Below are positions 31,855 to 43,700 of a DNA stretch of 64,000 nt, one piece after another. Both the position numbers and the translations under genes were made by a program. Position 1 is the stretch's first letter. Each line of letters opens with the position of its first letter. Origin of the DNA: Geranomyces variabilis. Its lineage: Eukaryota > Chytridiomycota > Chytridiomycetes > Spizellomycetales > Powellomycetaceae. The notes below the pieces were generated by a model. That model saw only the letters and a program-made list of their open reading frames with translations, was not told the origin of the DNA and made no database searches. Where the stretch lies: positions 660,665 through 724,664 of the forward strand of contig JADGJP010000008.1 in the NCBI GenBank assembly GCA_027603065.1. Direction: 5' to 3'.

Positions 31855-33793
31855 ATGGTCCTGCCTCGTCTCATCCCTGTGCTCGCGCCAAAGATCGCTG
31901 ATGCATTCTCGGCCGCGTCATCGTTTGACGGCTTGCTCGTGATCTTCTCAAAGCTGTCCGCAACTACGAGCCTCGCGCCGCTGCAACCCTTCCAGTCCGC
32001 CCTTAACGCTGTTGCCAAAGCGGATGCGTCAGCCGACAAGGCTACTAGCCTCGTTATTGCACCGAATGCACCAGGCTCCAGGATTATTCTGAGCCCTACC
32101 GGCTCGCTCCGCGGCGACGTGGTATGTTAGATGTCACTCTCCGCCGTTACTGCAATGTTTCTGAGCGAAGACTCCATTGATGCACGCTAGGATGATGTCC
32201 GTCGCTTTGCCGACGCAGCTCGCTCTGGCTTGGCAAAGAGCCGTGCCGCTGGCGTCAAGAAGCCTCTTGTTTTCCTCGCGAACCCGTTTGCCGACGCAAG
32301 CGTTGCATCTACCCCACGCATGAAGCGGGATTACGCCAAATACCTCGAGGTCACTCTCCTGGGTCTGTTCGCCGAGGCATACCAGCCTCTTCAGGCGCGT
32401 GAGCATTTCACCGCTCAGGGCAAGCCCGAGGAGTCGTTTGAGGAGATTGGTATCGCCGTTGAGGATGGCGAAAATGCCGAGCAGGCAATCAAGTTTGCCA
32501 CCGCGGTCGAGCAGGGCCGCAGGCTCGCAAAGGATGTGGGCGGCTCTGACCCTGAGCGTATGACTCCCCTTCGCGCCGCAGAGTACGTCGAGGCCGCGTT
32601 CGCCGGAACTGACGTCAAGGTGTCGGTCATGCGCGACGTCGACCTTATCAAGAAGGAATACCCGTTCCTTCACGCGGTCACTCGCGCGGCACTCGCGGTC
32701 CCGCGTCACTTCCCTGCTGTCGTGCGCCTCGAGTACCACGCGCCTGACCCGTCGAAGGTCAAGGAGAACGTCTTTTTGATCGGCAAGGGCGTGACTTACG
32801 ACACGGGAGGTCTGGACATTAAGGCCGGTGGTTACATGCGCGGCATGTCGCGCGACAAGTGCGGCGCGACTGCCGCCGCGGGCTTCTTGAAGGTCGTTTC
32901 GATCCTCAAGCCTACCCACGTGAACGTGATTGCCGACCTTGGGTTTGTGAGGAACAGCTGCGGAGCCGATGGTTACGTGTCTGACGAGATTCTCCTCTCA
33001 CGTGCCGGAGTCCGCGCTCTCATTGGTATATGCGATGATTAGTAGGCGCGATGCGGTCTCTGCGCCATTGTTAATTTAGTAACTCCTTCCGCAATAGGCA
33101 ACACTGACGCCGAGGGCCGCATGGTCATGTGCGACCTGCTTTGCGCCGCCAGAGAACGCGCTCTTGAGCCTCGCTACGCGTCTGTTCCCACCCATCTCAT
33201 GACCATCGCGACCTTGACTGGTAAGACCTCTGCGCAAATGCCTACTCGCCGCCTTGGGAGCTGAATGCTAACGGATTTCGCTTTTCTTGTCTTCAAAAGG
33301 TCACGCCGTGCGTGCCGTCGGTCCTTATGCGATTGCGCTTGGAAACGGCCCGTCTAGGGAGCAGGGTATCCCTGACAGACTTTTCAAGGCCGGCCACCTT
33401 GTCGGCGACCCGTTCGAGATATCTACCCTCCGTCGCGAGGACTACGAGGTAGAGTGAACAAACTGATGCAACATGTCACTTTTATTCTCTCTACTAAAAT
33501 TTGCGAATCTCTTCTTTCCATCACTGAAGTTCGGCGCACCCGGCGCACCGACAGAAGACGTTGTGCAAGCGAACGACAAGGCCAGCACCATGACCAACCG
33601 TGGACACCAGTCCCCGGCGGCGTTCATGGCTGTTGCGTCGGGCATCGCCAAGCACGGCCTTGACTCGGAGGCGCCCGTGTCGTACACCCACCTTGACATT
33701 GCTGGTTCGGCCGAGGAAGGCGGCAAGGGCTTGTCCCTTGCGGCTGTCACTGGCTCGCCCGTTGCCGCCCTGGCGCAGGCGTTTTTGGCGTAA
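31855..33793 (+). CDS. M17 leucyl-aminopeptidase family protein (NPEPL1-like)
   Basis: This is a cytosolic metallo-aminopeptidase of the M17 family, removing N-terminal residues from peptides. Exons 31855-32121, 32191-33025, 33098-33220, 33300-33448 and 33530-33793 give 545 residues. The two-metal site is intact: IGKGVTYDTGGLDIKAGGYM (Lys, Asp, Asp ligands) followed by SRDKCGATAAAGF, and after the second intron NTDAEGRMVMCDLL (Asp, Glu ligands and catalytic Arg). Other features: FLHAVTRAA and LTGHAVRAVGPYAIALGNG. The fit is to the NPEPL1/W07G4.4 branch rather than classical LAP. Codon choice is strongly C/G-ending in exon 2, suggesting high expression. Confidence 0.92.
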
Positions 33794-34070
33794 GAAAGTG
33801 GCTAGTTAGAGTGTGGGAAAAGCATATGGCATATCTGGACCTGTTTACATATCATATCATACATTGACGCCAAATATGGACATGTCTGCACATGTGAACG
33901 AAAGCGTCCTCAATGCCTTCCACACTGTTATTTTCATGTGCGGCAAGCCGGAGGGTGAGTCATCATTGACTCGCCCACATGCGACTCGCGCACCAGCGTC
34001 CTCCTTCTCCACCGTTGTTTTAAAACCCTGCGTCGCCGCCGGTCTGCTCTTTGGAAAATTAACATACCTG

Positions 34071-36257
34071 ATGACTCCGGAACAAGCTTCTCCCGCACCC
34101 GTTGCCAATCGCCCAGCCACGGAGACACCGACCAGCGCGTCTTTGTCGTCGCGCCCACCACAAAAGCCGCGGCCACCACGCCGATGCAAGTTCTTCGTTT
34201 TGGAAAGCGGCTGTCGCGCAGGAGAGGCCTGTGCGTTTCTTCATCAACAGGACCGTGCGCCATCTTCTCGTGAAGCAAGAGTTCGGAAACAGCAGACGGA
34301 GGGTACCACTGTGAAGGAGGAGAATGCGGCGCGGGCCCCGAAACCCCGCTCGCGCAAAGGTCGTGCGGTCACCACCGCCGAACGTGATACCGTGGGCGAT
34401 AAACCGGGAGTCTCTGGTGCAGCCGAGTCTATAGACGTAGCTGCAGACCAAGCGCTGCCTGCGGATCAAATGCCGCCACCACGGAAAAAGTCGTCGCGGG
34501 CTCGCCGGCCGCGTTCGGTGAATGTGGCAAAAGATGGACATAATAAGCGCGCTGGACGTGTTGCGGACGACTGCCGCAAGAGCGCCGTAGAAGCTGTAAA
34601 AAGTGAAAGTACTTCGAAGGGCGCTCAACCACAAAACGTCTTGAATGAACGACCGCCACAAGCGGGCCGCTCACAACCTGCGGTTCCCACTAGCCGGCCC
34701 GCTGTATCCCGACCGGCGCCACGATCGCTTGAAGACAGACTGGCTTCGACTACGGACCCCATTTTGCAAGCGGCTTTGACGCGCTCGCTAGATTTGGAAA
34801 AATTAGAGCGCCGGTTCCGGGCTTCTGGGTACCAAGTCGTCTCTTCGACAAAAATCAGCACCATCATTGCGGCGACCGTCGTCCCATCCGATCCGGACTT
34901 TCCTTATGACCTTCCTGGTCTGGAGCTGGAGATCACGCTACTCGGGAGCTATCCCTTGACGCCAGCCGCCATCTCAGTCAAGAACGCAGAAATTCCTGCG
35001 CCACTGAAAAAGGGGATAGAGAAAGCGTGGGCCAAAAAAGCTGCTGCAGCCAAAGTGGGAATCTTGGCTATGATCAATTGGCTTGATCGTCAGCTGGAGG
35101 AGCTTTTGATTGAAAACGACGAGCCGGTGGAGACTATCAGATTTGTGTCGCATGCTAAGACAGAGAAGCCCGTTGCGTCGCGAGAGCTGAGTTTGGGCGT
35201 GATGCCATCACCTACCGCGGTCGCCGAGAACTCTGTCGAGAGCTCCGACAGTGAAGGCACATCTTGGACTGAAGCTAGCGACAACGACGCCGAATCTGAC
35301 AGCGCGCCAGTATCTGCACCACCACCGTCGGCTGTGTCACAACACAAAGGTTTACAGATCCGGCTGCCGCTGATTCGACTTGTAAACATCGCTCTCATTC
35401 AATGTCTTTCACTCAATATTGTTGTTCGTTGCACGCGTTGCAAAAACGCCGTCGACATTCTCAACCTGCTCCCGGACGCTCCTCAGCCTCGTTGGACGGC
35501 TTGCCCGCAATGTAACTCGGAGCTGGGCGTGCGCTACCGAGGCACACCGCTTCACCCGACTGCACCTTCTATCGGATATCTCGACGTTGAGATGTGCTCC
35601 GCGTACGATCTTCTGCCATCAAACTATGTCGCAACATGCGGCTCCTGCGCAACGCCGCAGGCTTCTCCCGGCGGATTTCGAGCCGTGATTCGCGGATATC
35701 CTACCGACATGCGCTGCCACACGTGCAATGTAAACATGACCCTCGGGATCGACGACGTTAAATTCGTCAATCTTCAGCCCACGACGCTACCGCACAACGC
35801 GGGACTGAAACTGAAAAAGAAGCCGCGCAAGGCGAAGGATGATGTGGCGCTCGTGGTGGGGACATCGCTCCCGCGCAACGGCGCCTGCTCGCACTACAAA
35901 CAGTCATACCGCTGGTTCCGGTTCCCATGCTGCGGAAAATTGTTCCCGTGCGACGAGTGCCATGCAGCCGCTGCAGGCGCGACATGCGCGCCAGACGCGG
36001 ATTCCGGCCGGCCACGCCTTGCGACACGCGTCGTGTGCGGGTTTTGCTCGCGTGAGAGCGCGTACGCGCCATCAGTTTCAACTTGTACGTGTGGCAAAGC
36101 CATGGTGCGGGAGCGGCATCCAGGCGGGTTTTGGGAAGGTGGAAAGGGTACGCGAGATCGTCAGCGGATGAACCGGAATGATCCGCGCAAGTTTGCGGGA
36201 TTGAGCAAAACTGTGTCAATGAAGAGCGCTAGAGTCGGCAAGAAGCACGATGGTTAA
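34071..36257 (+). CDS. CCCH zinc finger + RWD-like + CHY zinc finger protein
   Basis: A single exon of 728 residues. The start at 34071 (MTPEQASPAP) is chosen because the frame upstream looks like UTR; the open frame extends back to 33813. A CCCH finger sits near residue 43: CKFFVLESGCRAGEACAFLH. Residues 70-220 are basic and disordered. A region around 245-345 (LEKLERRFRASGYQVVSSTK ... GSYPLTPAAISVKN ... MINWLDRQLEELL) fits an RWD-like fold. The C-terminus is a CHY zinc finger: GACSHYKQSYRWFRFPCCGK, FPCDECHAA, VVCGFCSRESAY, CTCGKAM. CHY fingers occur in PIRH2-type E3 ligases and in fungal Hot13-like proteins; the CCCH finger suggests RNA contact. The biochemical role is unknown. Confidence 0.85.
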   Translation: MTPEQASPAPVANRPATETPTSASLSSRPPQKPRPPRRCKFFVLESGCRAGEACAFLHQQDRAPSSREARVRKQQTEGTTVKEENAARAPKPRSRKGRAVTTAERDTVGDKPGVSGAAESIDVAADQALPADQMPPPRKKSSRARRPRSVNVAKDGHNKRAGRVADDCRKSAVEAVKSESTSKGAQPQNVLNERPPQAGRSQPAVPTSRPAVSRPAPRSLEDRLASTTDPILQAALTRSLDLEKLERRFRASGYQVVSSTKISTIIAATVVPSDPDFPYDLPGLELEITLLGSYPLTPAAISVKNAEIPAPLKKGIEKAWAKKAAAAKVGILAMINWLDRQLEELLIENDEPVETIRFVSHAKTEKPVASRELSLGVMPSPTAVAENSVESSDSEGTSWTEASDNDAESDSAPVSAPPPSAVSQHKGLQIRLPLIRLVNIALIQCLSLNIVVRCTRCKNAVDILNLLPDAPQPRWTACPQCNSELGVRYRGTPLHPTAPSIGYLDVEMCSAYDLLPSNYVATCGSCATPQASPGGFRAVIRGYPTDMRCHTCNVNMTLGIDDVKFVNLQPTTLPHNAGLKLKKKPRKAKDDVALVVGTSLPRNGACSHYKQSYRWFRFPCCGKLFPCDECHAAAAGATCAPDADSGRPRLATRVVCGFCSRESAYAPSVSTCTCGKAMVRERHPGGFWEGGKGTRDRQRMNRNDPRKFAGLSKTVSMKSARVGKKHDG

Positions 36258-36539
36258 CGATATAGCGCATTCGTTCCTAGCCTAGATTAGATATACGGTG
36301 AAATGATAACATTGCTAGATTTAGTCAGGTCTACCAGACGCCTGAAATAATCCTTATGCTGGCTGACCCGCGGCGGTGGAACAACAAGTTGCGCTTTCGC
36401 AATTACCTGTGAGCGCCTTTCCGCTCGCAGGAAGGATGAAGCACAAGTAGCAATATCGAGCTGTCTGCGCGTCCTGTGCGCACGGAGTGTAAACAGAGCA
36501 CAAAATCATCTTTGATGCTTTGATACTAGCTAACTGTTA
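36258..36539. other. 3' interval after the CHY protein
   Basis: AT-richer than the genes, with no ORF of note. It presumably carries the 3'UTR of the preceding gene. Confidence 0.35.
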
Positions 36540-37097
36540 TTACGAATCAACCATGGGAATGTAGGACAAACGCATCCGTGGGAGGGCGATTTTTACACGG
36601 TTGCATTTGACTTGGCCGCTACCGCAGAAGATGGGTTTGCTCTTGTCATGAAGACGTTCCACAATGGATGTTTGTTCAGCTTGCGAGCGCGAGCGCTTCG
36701 CAGCATCCTTGAAACTTGGAGCGCGGATATATCCCTTCTCGCACGCAATTCGCTCGTCGGTGGATGGTGGCTGGAAAGGAAGTCTAATCCGTTCTCGCGG
36801 AACGTTCTCCAGAGGTGGCCCGTCAAGCTCAAGCGACTGAATACGCCTACTCGATGATTGATCGGTTCCGTTACCATAGTGTGTCCCGTAAATGACTATA
36901 ATGACCAGGGCTTCCAATGTGGGCAGGGCAAGCGGCTATTGAAAGCATCAAATGTTAGCGGCGGCTGTCCACTGGCGACCAACGAGGCGAGCCTCCTCGA
37001 GAGCTTCTTCAGCCTATGGGTCGGGCAGGCGCTCCGCTGCGAGACATTTGAACGCGTCGCAAAGGACTTCTGTTGGAAGACCGGAGTTGATAGTCAT
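36540..37097 (-). pseudogene. Possible F-box protein relic
   Basis: On the minus strand one frame reads, from ATG 37097, SGLPTEVLCDAFKCLAAERL, then a TAG at 37016, then AEEALEEARLVGRQWTAAA, two further stops and ALPTLEALVIIVIYGTHYG, SRRIQSLELDGPPLEN, ending at 36540. The L-P-x-E-V-L ... A-x-L-V-x-R-x-W spacing fits an F-box, and all parts lie in the same frame. Three stops interrupt it; introns could remove two of them only with weak sites. I read it as a decayed F-box gene. It may also be a coincidence in GC-rich DNA, since a plus-strand frame is open over part of it. Confidence 0.3.
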
Positions 37098-37354
37098 GTT
37101 TGTGGAGAAGACGATGCCGAAGCGAGCTACTGTGCGAGCGTGGGTGTCGGCGATGAAGCACCCTTGAGCTTGGGAAATGTGAGTCAGAGGTCAGAGGCCC
37201 CCGCGTTGTGTTTCTTTTTTCTTTTTTCTTGCTTCCATTGCTCTCATTCCGATCACATTCCAAAGGCCGGCGCTCGTCGCACACACACCACTTCGCTCTA
37301 CCATCCTACCAGTGCCCTCCAGCCTCTTCCGCGCCGACCGCACCCTCACTCGCA

Positions 37355-38427
37355 ATGCCCGCCACCGACCCCGCAGATATCAAAAACAAACAGAAGCGGT
37401 CCGAGGTCGTCAACCGGCTCAAGGCCGAAAAGGCCCGCGCAAAGCTCAAGCGCCGGCAGCAAACCGCCAAAGATGAGCAGGAGAACCCGGCGCTGAAGGA
37501 GGAGCGGTTGAAGGACAACCAGCCAAAGACGCTCGAGTCCATGCGCGAGTTTGACGAGACGATTGTTGGAGAGGATGAGGAAGTTTTCGCCGAGGAGGAC
37601 ACGGACGAGTTTGCCCAGTACTTTAACGGCCAGCCGCCAAAGATCATGGTGACGACGTCGAAACGGCCGAGCGCAAACGTTTATGAGTTTGCCGAGGAAT
37701 TTGTTTCCATCTTTCCGGACGCTGAACTCGTCAAGCGAGGGTCGCAATTTGAAATTAAGCGGATTGTGGAGCTGGCGATAAAGAGGAACTATACCGATAT
37801 TGTTGTAATCAACGAGGACAAGAAACAGCCGAATGCGGTCACAATGATTCATCTCCCGCATGGCCCAACAGCTCACTTCAAGCTCAGCAGCATCCGTCTG
37901 AGCAAACAGATCAGGGTGAGCATGGGATCTGAATGCCGTCAACGACAGTCTCACCAACACTCGCAGTCGCATTGGGACTAATTTTGCTTCCTTATTAGGG
38001 ACACGGTACGGTCGGCCCTCAAAAACCCGAATTGATTCTTAACAACTTCTCGACCCGACTCGGCCACACCATCGGTCGCTTCTTTGCCGCTCTCTTCCCG
38101 CACGTCCCCGAGTTCAAAGGCCGGCAGGTCGCCACTTTCCACAACCAGCGCGACTTTATCTTCTTCCGACGTCACCGATACATCTTCAAAGACGGAGAGC
38201 GATGCGACCTGCAGGAACTGGGTCCGCGGTTTACATTGAAACTTCGGTGGCTACAAAAAGGAACATTTGACACGCGCTTTGGAGATTACGAATGGATGCA
38301 CAAGGTAATTAGACAGCGGTGGTCGTGGAATATCGTGTGGGATACCCGTACTGATCATAATGTTACCTCCTCAACCTTGCTCAAACAGCCGGAGTTGGAT
38401 ACCAGCCGAAGAAAGTTCTTCCTGTAA
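37355..38427 (+). CDS. RPF1: RPF1, Brix-domain 60S biogenesis factor
   Basis: This nucleolar factor is needed for 27S pre-rRNA processing and 60S assembly. Exons 37355-37915, 37999-38304 and 38389-38427 give 301 residues (yeast Rpf1 295). The N-terminus is a basic helix, [20 protein letters not shown]. The Brix (sigma-70-like) fold starts [19 protein letters not shown] and continues [20 protein letters not shown] and [12 protein letters not shown]. After the first intron come [59 protein letters not shown] and a short C-terminus, [12 protein letters not shown], on its own 39-nt exon. Its start ATG is preceded by C/T-rich DNA. Confidence 0.95.
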
Positions 38428-38598
38428 TTCAAATCACACATACATATGGAAAATCAGGAAAAGACGAAAATATTCCCGACATGCGTATTGTGTGTCTGGC
38501 CGGCATGTGCTACGTAATGTAAATAGATTGTGAAAAAGTGTTTTTGAAGCGGGATAGGGAGTATGTAACAGATGGATGCTAGAGCACCGGCTAATTAG

Positions 38599-40179
38599 TT
38601 ATTTGCCCTGGACTTTGAGAATTTGCACCACATCTTCGTCGGCGAGCTGGTGCTCCTTGCCAACTTTTTGTGGGTTGTGCTTAACCGACGAACCCCACAC
38701 CAACGCGTTTCGGAAATCCTTCAAGATGGACTTGTGAATGGCGTTACAGAAATCTTCGACGGTGCACTCGCTGCGGCGCATGACGACTGGTGCGCTGTAG
38801 TCTGGCAGCTGGCCCTTTGGCTTGGTGTAAATACGGGCCAGGTCCAGATATGTCCACATCTGCAAAGTTGTGAATCGAAAGTGCGTCAGCAGACTGGCTA
38901 GCTGCATAGCCATGCGGGCGCATTCCTCTGACCTTTTCCAGCAAGTCGTCAAAGTTCCATTCATGGTGCGAGCTGATTGGAATCGAGTGGGGAATTTTGT
39001 AGATAATGTCAAGCTCCTCAATAGAGATTTGGTCGATCTTGTTGAGGACGTAAATGCACGGAATGTAGATTCGGTTTCTGAGTAACAGGAAGTCATCTTG
39101 TAAGAACCACGCTCGAAGTATCGACAGATCCGAGTTGCGACTCACCCTTCCATCACATCGATGAGTTCGTCCGAAGTCGCGTCACATCGGAACATGATGT
39201 CGGCATTGTGAACTTTGTACTCAGATAGGATGGCTTTGACCAGGTCTTGGTCGAGGTGGGTGAGGGTTACAGTCGAAGTCATGTTGATACCACCTTTCTC
39301 CTTCTTCCGGAAGGAAATAGCTGGCGGCTTCTTGTTGAGCCTGATACCAAAGCCCTCCAATTCGCGCTCAATAATCGACTTGTCGCCGAGTGGCTTGAGA
39401 ACGTCCAACACAATGAAAATAAGAGAGCATGTCCGTGCCACCGCGATAACCTAAGAAGCACGAAACGAATGTCAGTCCTCCGCTGGTGCCGGCAAAATGC
39501 GACGCAGGCGCGCTATTCGTTGGCTTTCCGGACGACAGATAGCGAGCGCCGCCGTGCCGACGTTAACGTTTTGCACTGCACTCAAATTACCTGTCGACCA
39601 CGACCCTTGCCATCCTTGGCACCCTCGATAATTCCAGGCAAATCCAAGATCTGAATCTTAGCGCCCTTATATTGGATCACACCTGGCACCGTCGTCAGAG
39701 TCGTGAACTCGTACGCTCCGACTTCGGAGTGGGTGCCAGTCATTTTCGACATGAGCGTTGATTTGCCAACCGACGGGAACCCGACGAAGCCGACGCGAGC
39801 TACTCCAGTTTTTGCAACATCGAAACCGACGCCAGCGCCGCCTCCGCTAGAGCCCACAGGTGTGAGCAGCTCTCGCCGAAGCTTGGCTAACTTGGCTTTC
39901 AGCATTCCCAAGTGCGCCGAAGTCGCCTTGTTCTTCTGCGTCCGAGCCATCTGCACACGACGAACAAAACGGAAACGTTGTTCCAATTTGACAATCACAA
40001 TCAGCATCTCCGTGAGTCTTCCTCCCGCTCTTCATTATCCACTCCGCGCACCTCGGTCTCGATATCTTTGATTTTCTGAAGTCATTTGGTAGCGGGGCAA
40101 TTGTTAAACAAACTGAGGTTAGCGGTTGCAGATCACATTGGCCAAATTGCAGCAACCAATATACCTCATATGTAGACAT
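38599..40179 (-). CDS. RBG1: DRG1/RBG1 developmentally regulated GTPase
   Basis: An OBG/DRG-class GTPase that binds translating ribosomes with Tma46/DFRP1. Exons 40179-40165, 40075-40052, 39950-39591, 39450-39146, 39077-38933 and 38859-38599 give 369 residues, the standard DRG1 length. The first two coding exons are only 15 and 24 nt (MSTYE and KIKDIETE) before [21 protein letters not shown]-motifs: [19 protein letters not shown] (G1), [20 protein letters not shown] (G2), [10 protein letters not shown] (G3), [16 protein letters not shown] (G4). The TGS domain closes the protein with [18 protein letters not shown] and [13 protein letters not shown]. Confidence 0.96.
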
Positions 40180-40771
40180 TTTTGCAAAGTGTACAGACGG
40201 TAGGCCTTCCTGCTCGTTGCAAGGTAAATATGGTGACGACGCTCTCGCTTAGAGGAGGGTAATTTCCAGAGGGTGGGCCGTCCACGTGACTTTTCCATGG
40301 ACCGGGAACTATTGTTCCAGCGCAGCAGCCTTCCTCCCTTTCAGCCTCTATAAGCCCGTTACTCACTTGAAAAGAAGGATCACCATTTGTCAGAAAAAGC
40401 AAAAAAGCTGGATAACCGATGGCATGACTACGACTCATGTCAGCGCACTGCTGAAAGAGGAGAGGGGACAGATTGAACGGTACATACAAAATTAGAGAGC
40501 TGCAGTAACAAGGTGACTGAACATACGTTGTGTATGCTAAAAGCTTAAGCCAGCAGACATTGCCCGGTGTAATTAAAACGGCAAGCCTGTTTAAAGCGGC
40601 ATAGACGAGGGCCACTCGCCGCCGAAGCATATTGGCGAGTTGAGCCAGTCGTGGCGCAGGAGGTTCGGAGTTTTCGGCGCTGTCAGTTTTGTGAGTTGCC
40701 CGCCCAACCTGAATCCCATTCTTCATCCTCAGTTAGAGACTCCCTCGGCCCGAGCGCTTACAGTCCGCGGC
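40180..40771. promoter_or_regulatory. Divergent promoter (DRG1 / WDR97-like)
   Basis: 592 bp between head-to-head starts. No domain-bearing ORF; a 186-codon minus frame (40166-40726) overlaps the DRG1 first exon and looks spurious. It presumably contains both promoters. Confidence 0.4.
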
Positions 40772-43700
40772 ATGGCAGCTTTATCTTATCCAGCAAGCAG
40801 CAAAAGTGCACCTACTCCGCTGAGTCGACTTTTCATTGACCGTATCCCACTGTTTGCCGACAATGACAACGACGACGAGGGCACACAACAAGCCGAACCA
40901 TCCTACAGCCGCCGCAAACGTCCCGAAACCACAACCCCGAGCGACGTGCTCAGGCTGGGAAACCGTCATCTTCACCGCGAGGTGTCTACCGACGACGATG
41001 GCACTGGTACCTGGTCTTGGGCCAAAGTCCGACGGGAGATCGCCGCGCTGCTCGGCGTCCGGGTTCCGCCAACCGACGTCCGGCACTCCACGACAGGTGG
41101 AGACGGTGAACATGGCTCGCGAGATTCGCACGTGCAGCGCAAACCCGCAGCGCTGCCAGCTCGCGAATCTCTTACCATCCCGCACGGCTTGCAACTCCAG
41201 CATTCGATCCCGACGGCGCAAAGTGTGAAGCACGTTTTGCATGTGCCAGCGGGAATTAGCCCATTCAACTATGCACCGACGCAAGAGATATGGGCTGTGT
41301 GCGATGAAGCTGGAGTCGGCGTCTGGTGTCGCGGCCGCGGCAGACGCATCACTGGAGCTTGGGTTGCAAAGGGAGTTGTGGGATGGAAGGCATTAGGCGG
41401 ATGGGTTGTAGTCGCGGGTGGCGATATGTGCTTGAGGGTATCATTCAAAAAGCGATGTTTGGGAGCCGTTTGCTTTTGCAAGCTGTGCCTTGCAGCGTCT
41501 AATCGTCATCTCCCGTTCCTGATCAAATCTAGGTTCTGAATCAAAAGTTTGAAGAGCAATGCGTCGTCAGCGTAGGCAAGCCCGTCCTGTTGTAAGATTT
41601 ATGTAAATATTCAGCGGAATTTCAGAGGGGCATCCATAACCAACTTCTGTTTCCTAAGTCTCGACTGGATACCCGAGCGAAACGAGCTGGTCACCGGTGA
41701 AGTAGGCTCTGTCACGGTATGCGCCATCTTTTTCGCAATGCATGTTTCCAAAACATACGAGGACAGACTCTCAATGATGCTGGGAATTCTCTAGTTCTGG
41801 ACGATAAGAAACTCGACGTAATTTATGGATGCTTCGCATTATAATATGGTCACCACGCTCATTCTCGGCCGTCTTTCACCTGCCCTGGCATCAAACACAG
41901 AATCAAAGGTCGCGAGTGCCCGCAGCCATGCGCAATCCGCAAAATCACTGATCTCGCTGATGAGGAGTGGGTCTCGTATATTCTTTATGACGGCACCGGC
42001 GAACGCTGCTTCGCTGCTGTGGATTCGAGCGTGTATGTACGTTTCTTCGCGCCGATGTCAGCACAGGTTTGCCAAGGTGGTCTGCAATATCTAATTGTTT
42101 GTAATCTTTTTGGCTATGGATAGGTGTATGACTGGGCCACTTGCGACCGCCTCGAAGCGCTGCAAAACGTTCATGAAATGAGTGTCACCTGCTTGGCGTT
42201 TCATAAGCGGCTGGGCTATCTCATTTCGGGTTCCAAGGACGGCGAAAGCAAGTGCGCTCTTAACTGCATCGTTGACCCACCCATTGACATCGGGCTGTCT
42301 AACATTCGACTTTCCTTGCAGTCAAAGTCTGGTCTTCGCAGTCCTTACCAATATACTCGTTCCGCCACACCAATGCTGTGACTGCTCTGCTCCTTCCGTA
42401 TCCCAACACTCCCACGGTCATGTCAGGCTCACTTGACGGCTCCATCCGCATATGGGACCTTGACCGGGGCAAGCAGACGTACAAGGTCAATGCCTTGGTG
42501 GACATCAAGGGCATAATGTGGGTTGGAGCGGACGCGATCGGCGTATGGGGCAAGAAAGATGTCGGGGTATGGACGCTGAGTAGGGTTGGCAGCTGTTTTG
42601 TTGGCTTGAGGTATGGGAGTAGTTTGCGGTTGAACAAAACGAAAGACTGCTGGGCTCACAGTTTCAATGCCGGCACAGCGCGAACCCGCAATCTGTTGCC
42701 ATTCTCCGCCACCCGCTTCACCCGGCGCGCGCTATCTCATCTCTCTCCGACGGCTCAATCCGCATCTTTTCTCCTGTCACGGGCTCAACGCTTACAACAT
42801 GCTTTCCGGTTTATAAGGACGTCGCTTTGCGCGACGCTGTCGGGGATTTTGAATACGGCACCGTGTATGGAATCTTGAGTTCAGGAGAAATAGGGGTGTG
42901 GGACGTTGCGAATGGGATAAACCCGGGGATCTTAAAACATGTTTGGGAGGAAGTCGGTGAGTCCAGAGCGATCAGAGTACTGTGCCTAGCGTCCGAAGCC
43001 CGGGACTGATGTGTTTTTCAAATTTTTCGAATATCCAGTGGCGCACGACACCATTACTGCGTTGACTGCGATTGATATCTACAACCATGTGCTGACGGCT
43101 GGCCAGCCAGACCTCAGTGATCAGTACCTCCGGCGGTTTTATCTCGGCGTTGGAATGGAGAGCGGTGGTATCGGATGGGTCAATGAAAACGGTAGACTTG
43201 AAGGCTCAGCTCAGGCTCATACCGCAAGAGTTGTATTCGTCCGATTCGACCCGAAGCGTTTATGGCTGGTTTCAGGCGGCGAAGGTAGGCGACATGGGTG
43301 GGTCCCGCGTAACAGTCATGATGACTCATCATTGCATTCGCATCCTGCCAGATTTCACGATCAAGACCTGGTTCTTTGCGCCACCAGCCGATGCCACCTC
43401 TGCCGTTCCATCCTCGCGCATCCCTTCGCTGATTCATCTTACCACGATAACAACCGATGGAGCACCTCTTCCCGCAATTGCGCTTTCTACAGAACGCGTC
43501 TTACTCGGGGTTCCCGCCCGCGGGTCCGTCAAAGGGTGCCGGTACGATGCGGATGCAACCCTTGCCACTGCCGGAAGGAAAGATGAAGACGAAAGCGCGA
43601 ATCTGGGAAATGTGAGGGCAGTAGACTGGTGCGAGGCGTGGGGCCTCTGGGCTGCGGCTGTCGATCGGGCTGTGCGGGTGTGGGACGAGGCTGGGCTGGT

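Noticed and set aside
36858-37496. 212-codon plus-strand ORF running into RPF1
   Set aside because: It reads into the RPF1 first exon in the wrong frame and has no protein character of its own.
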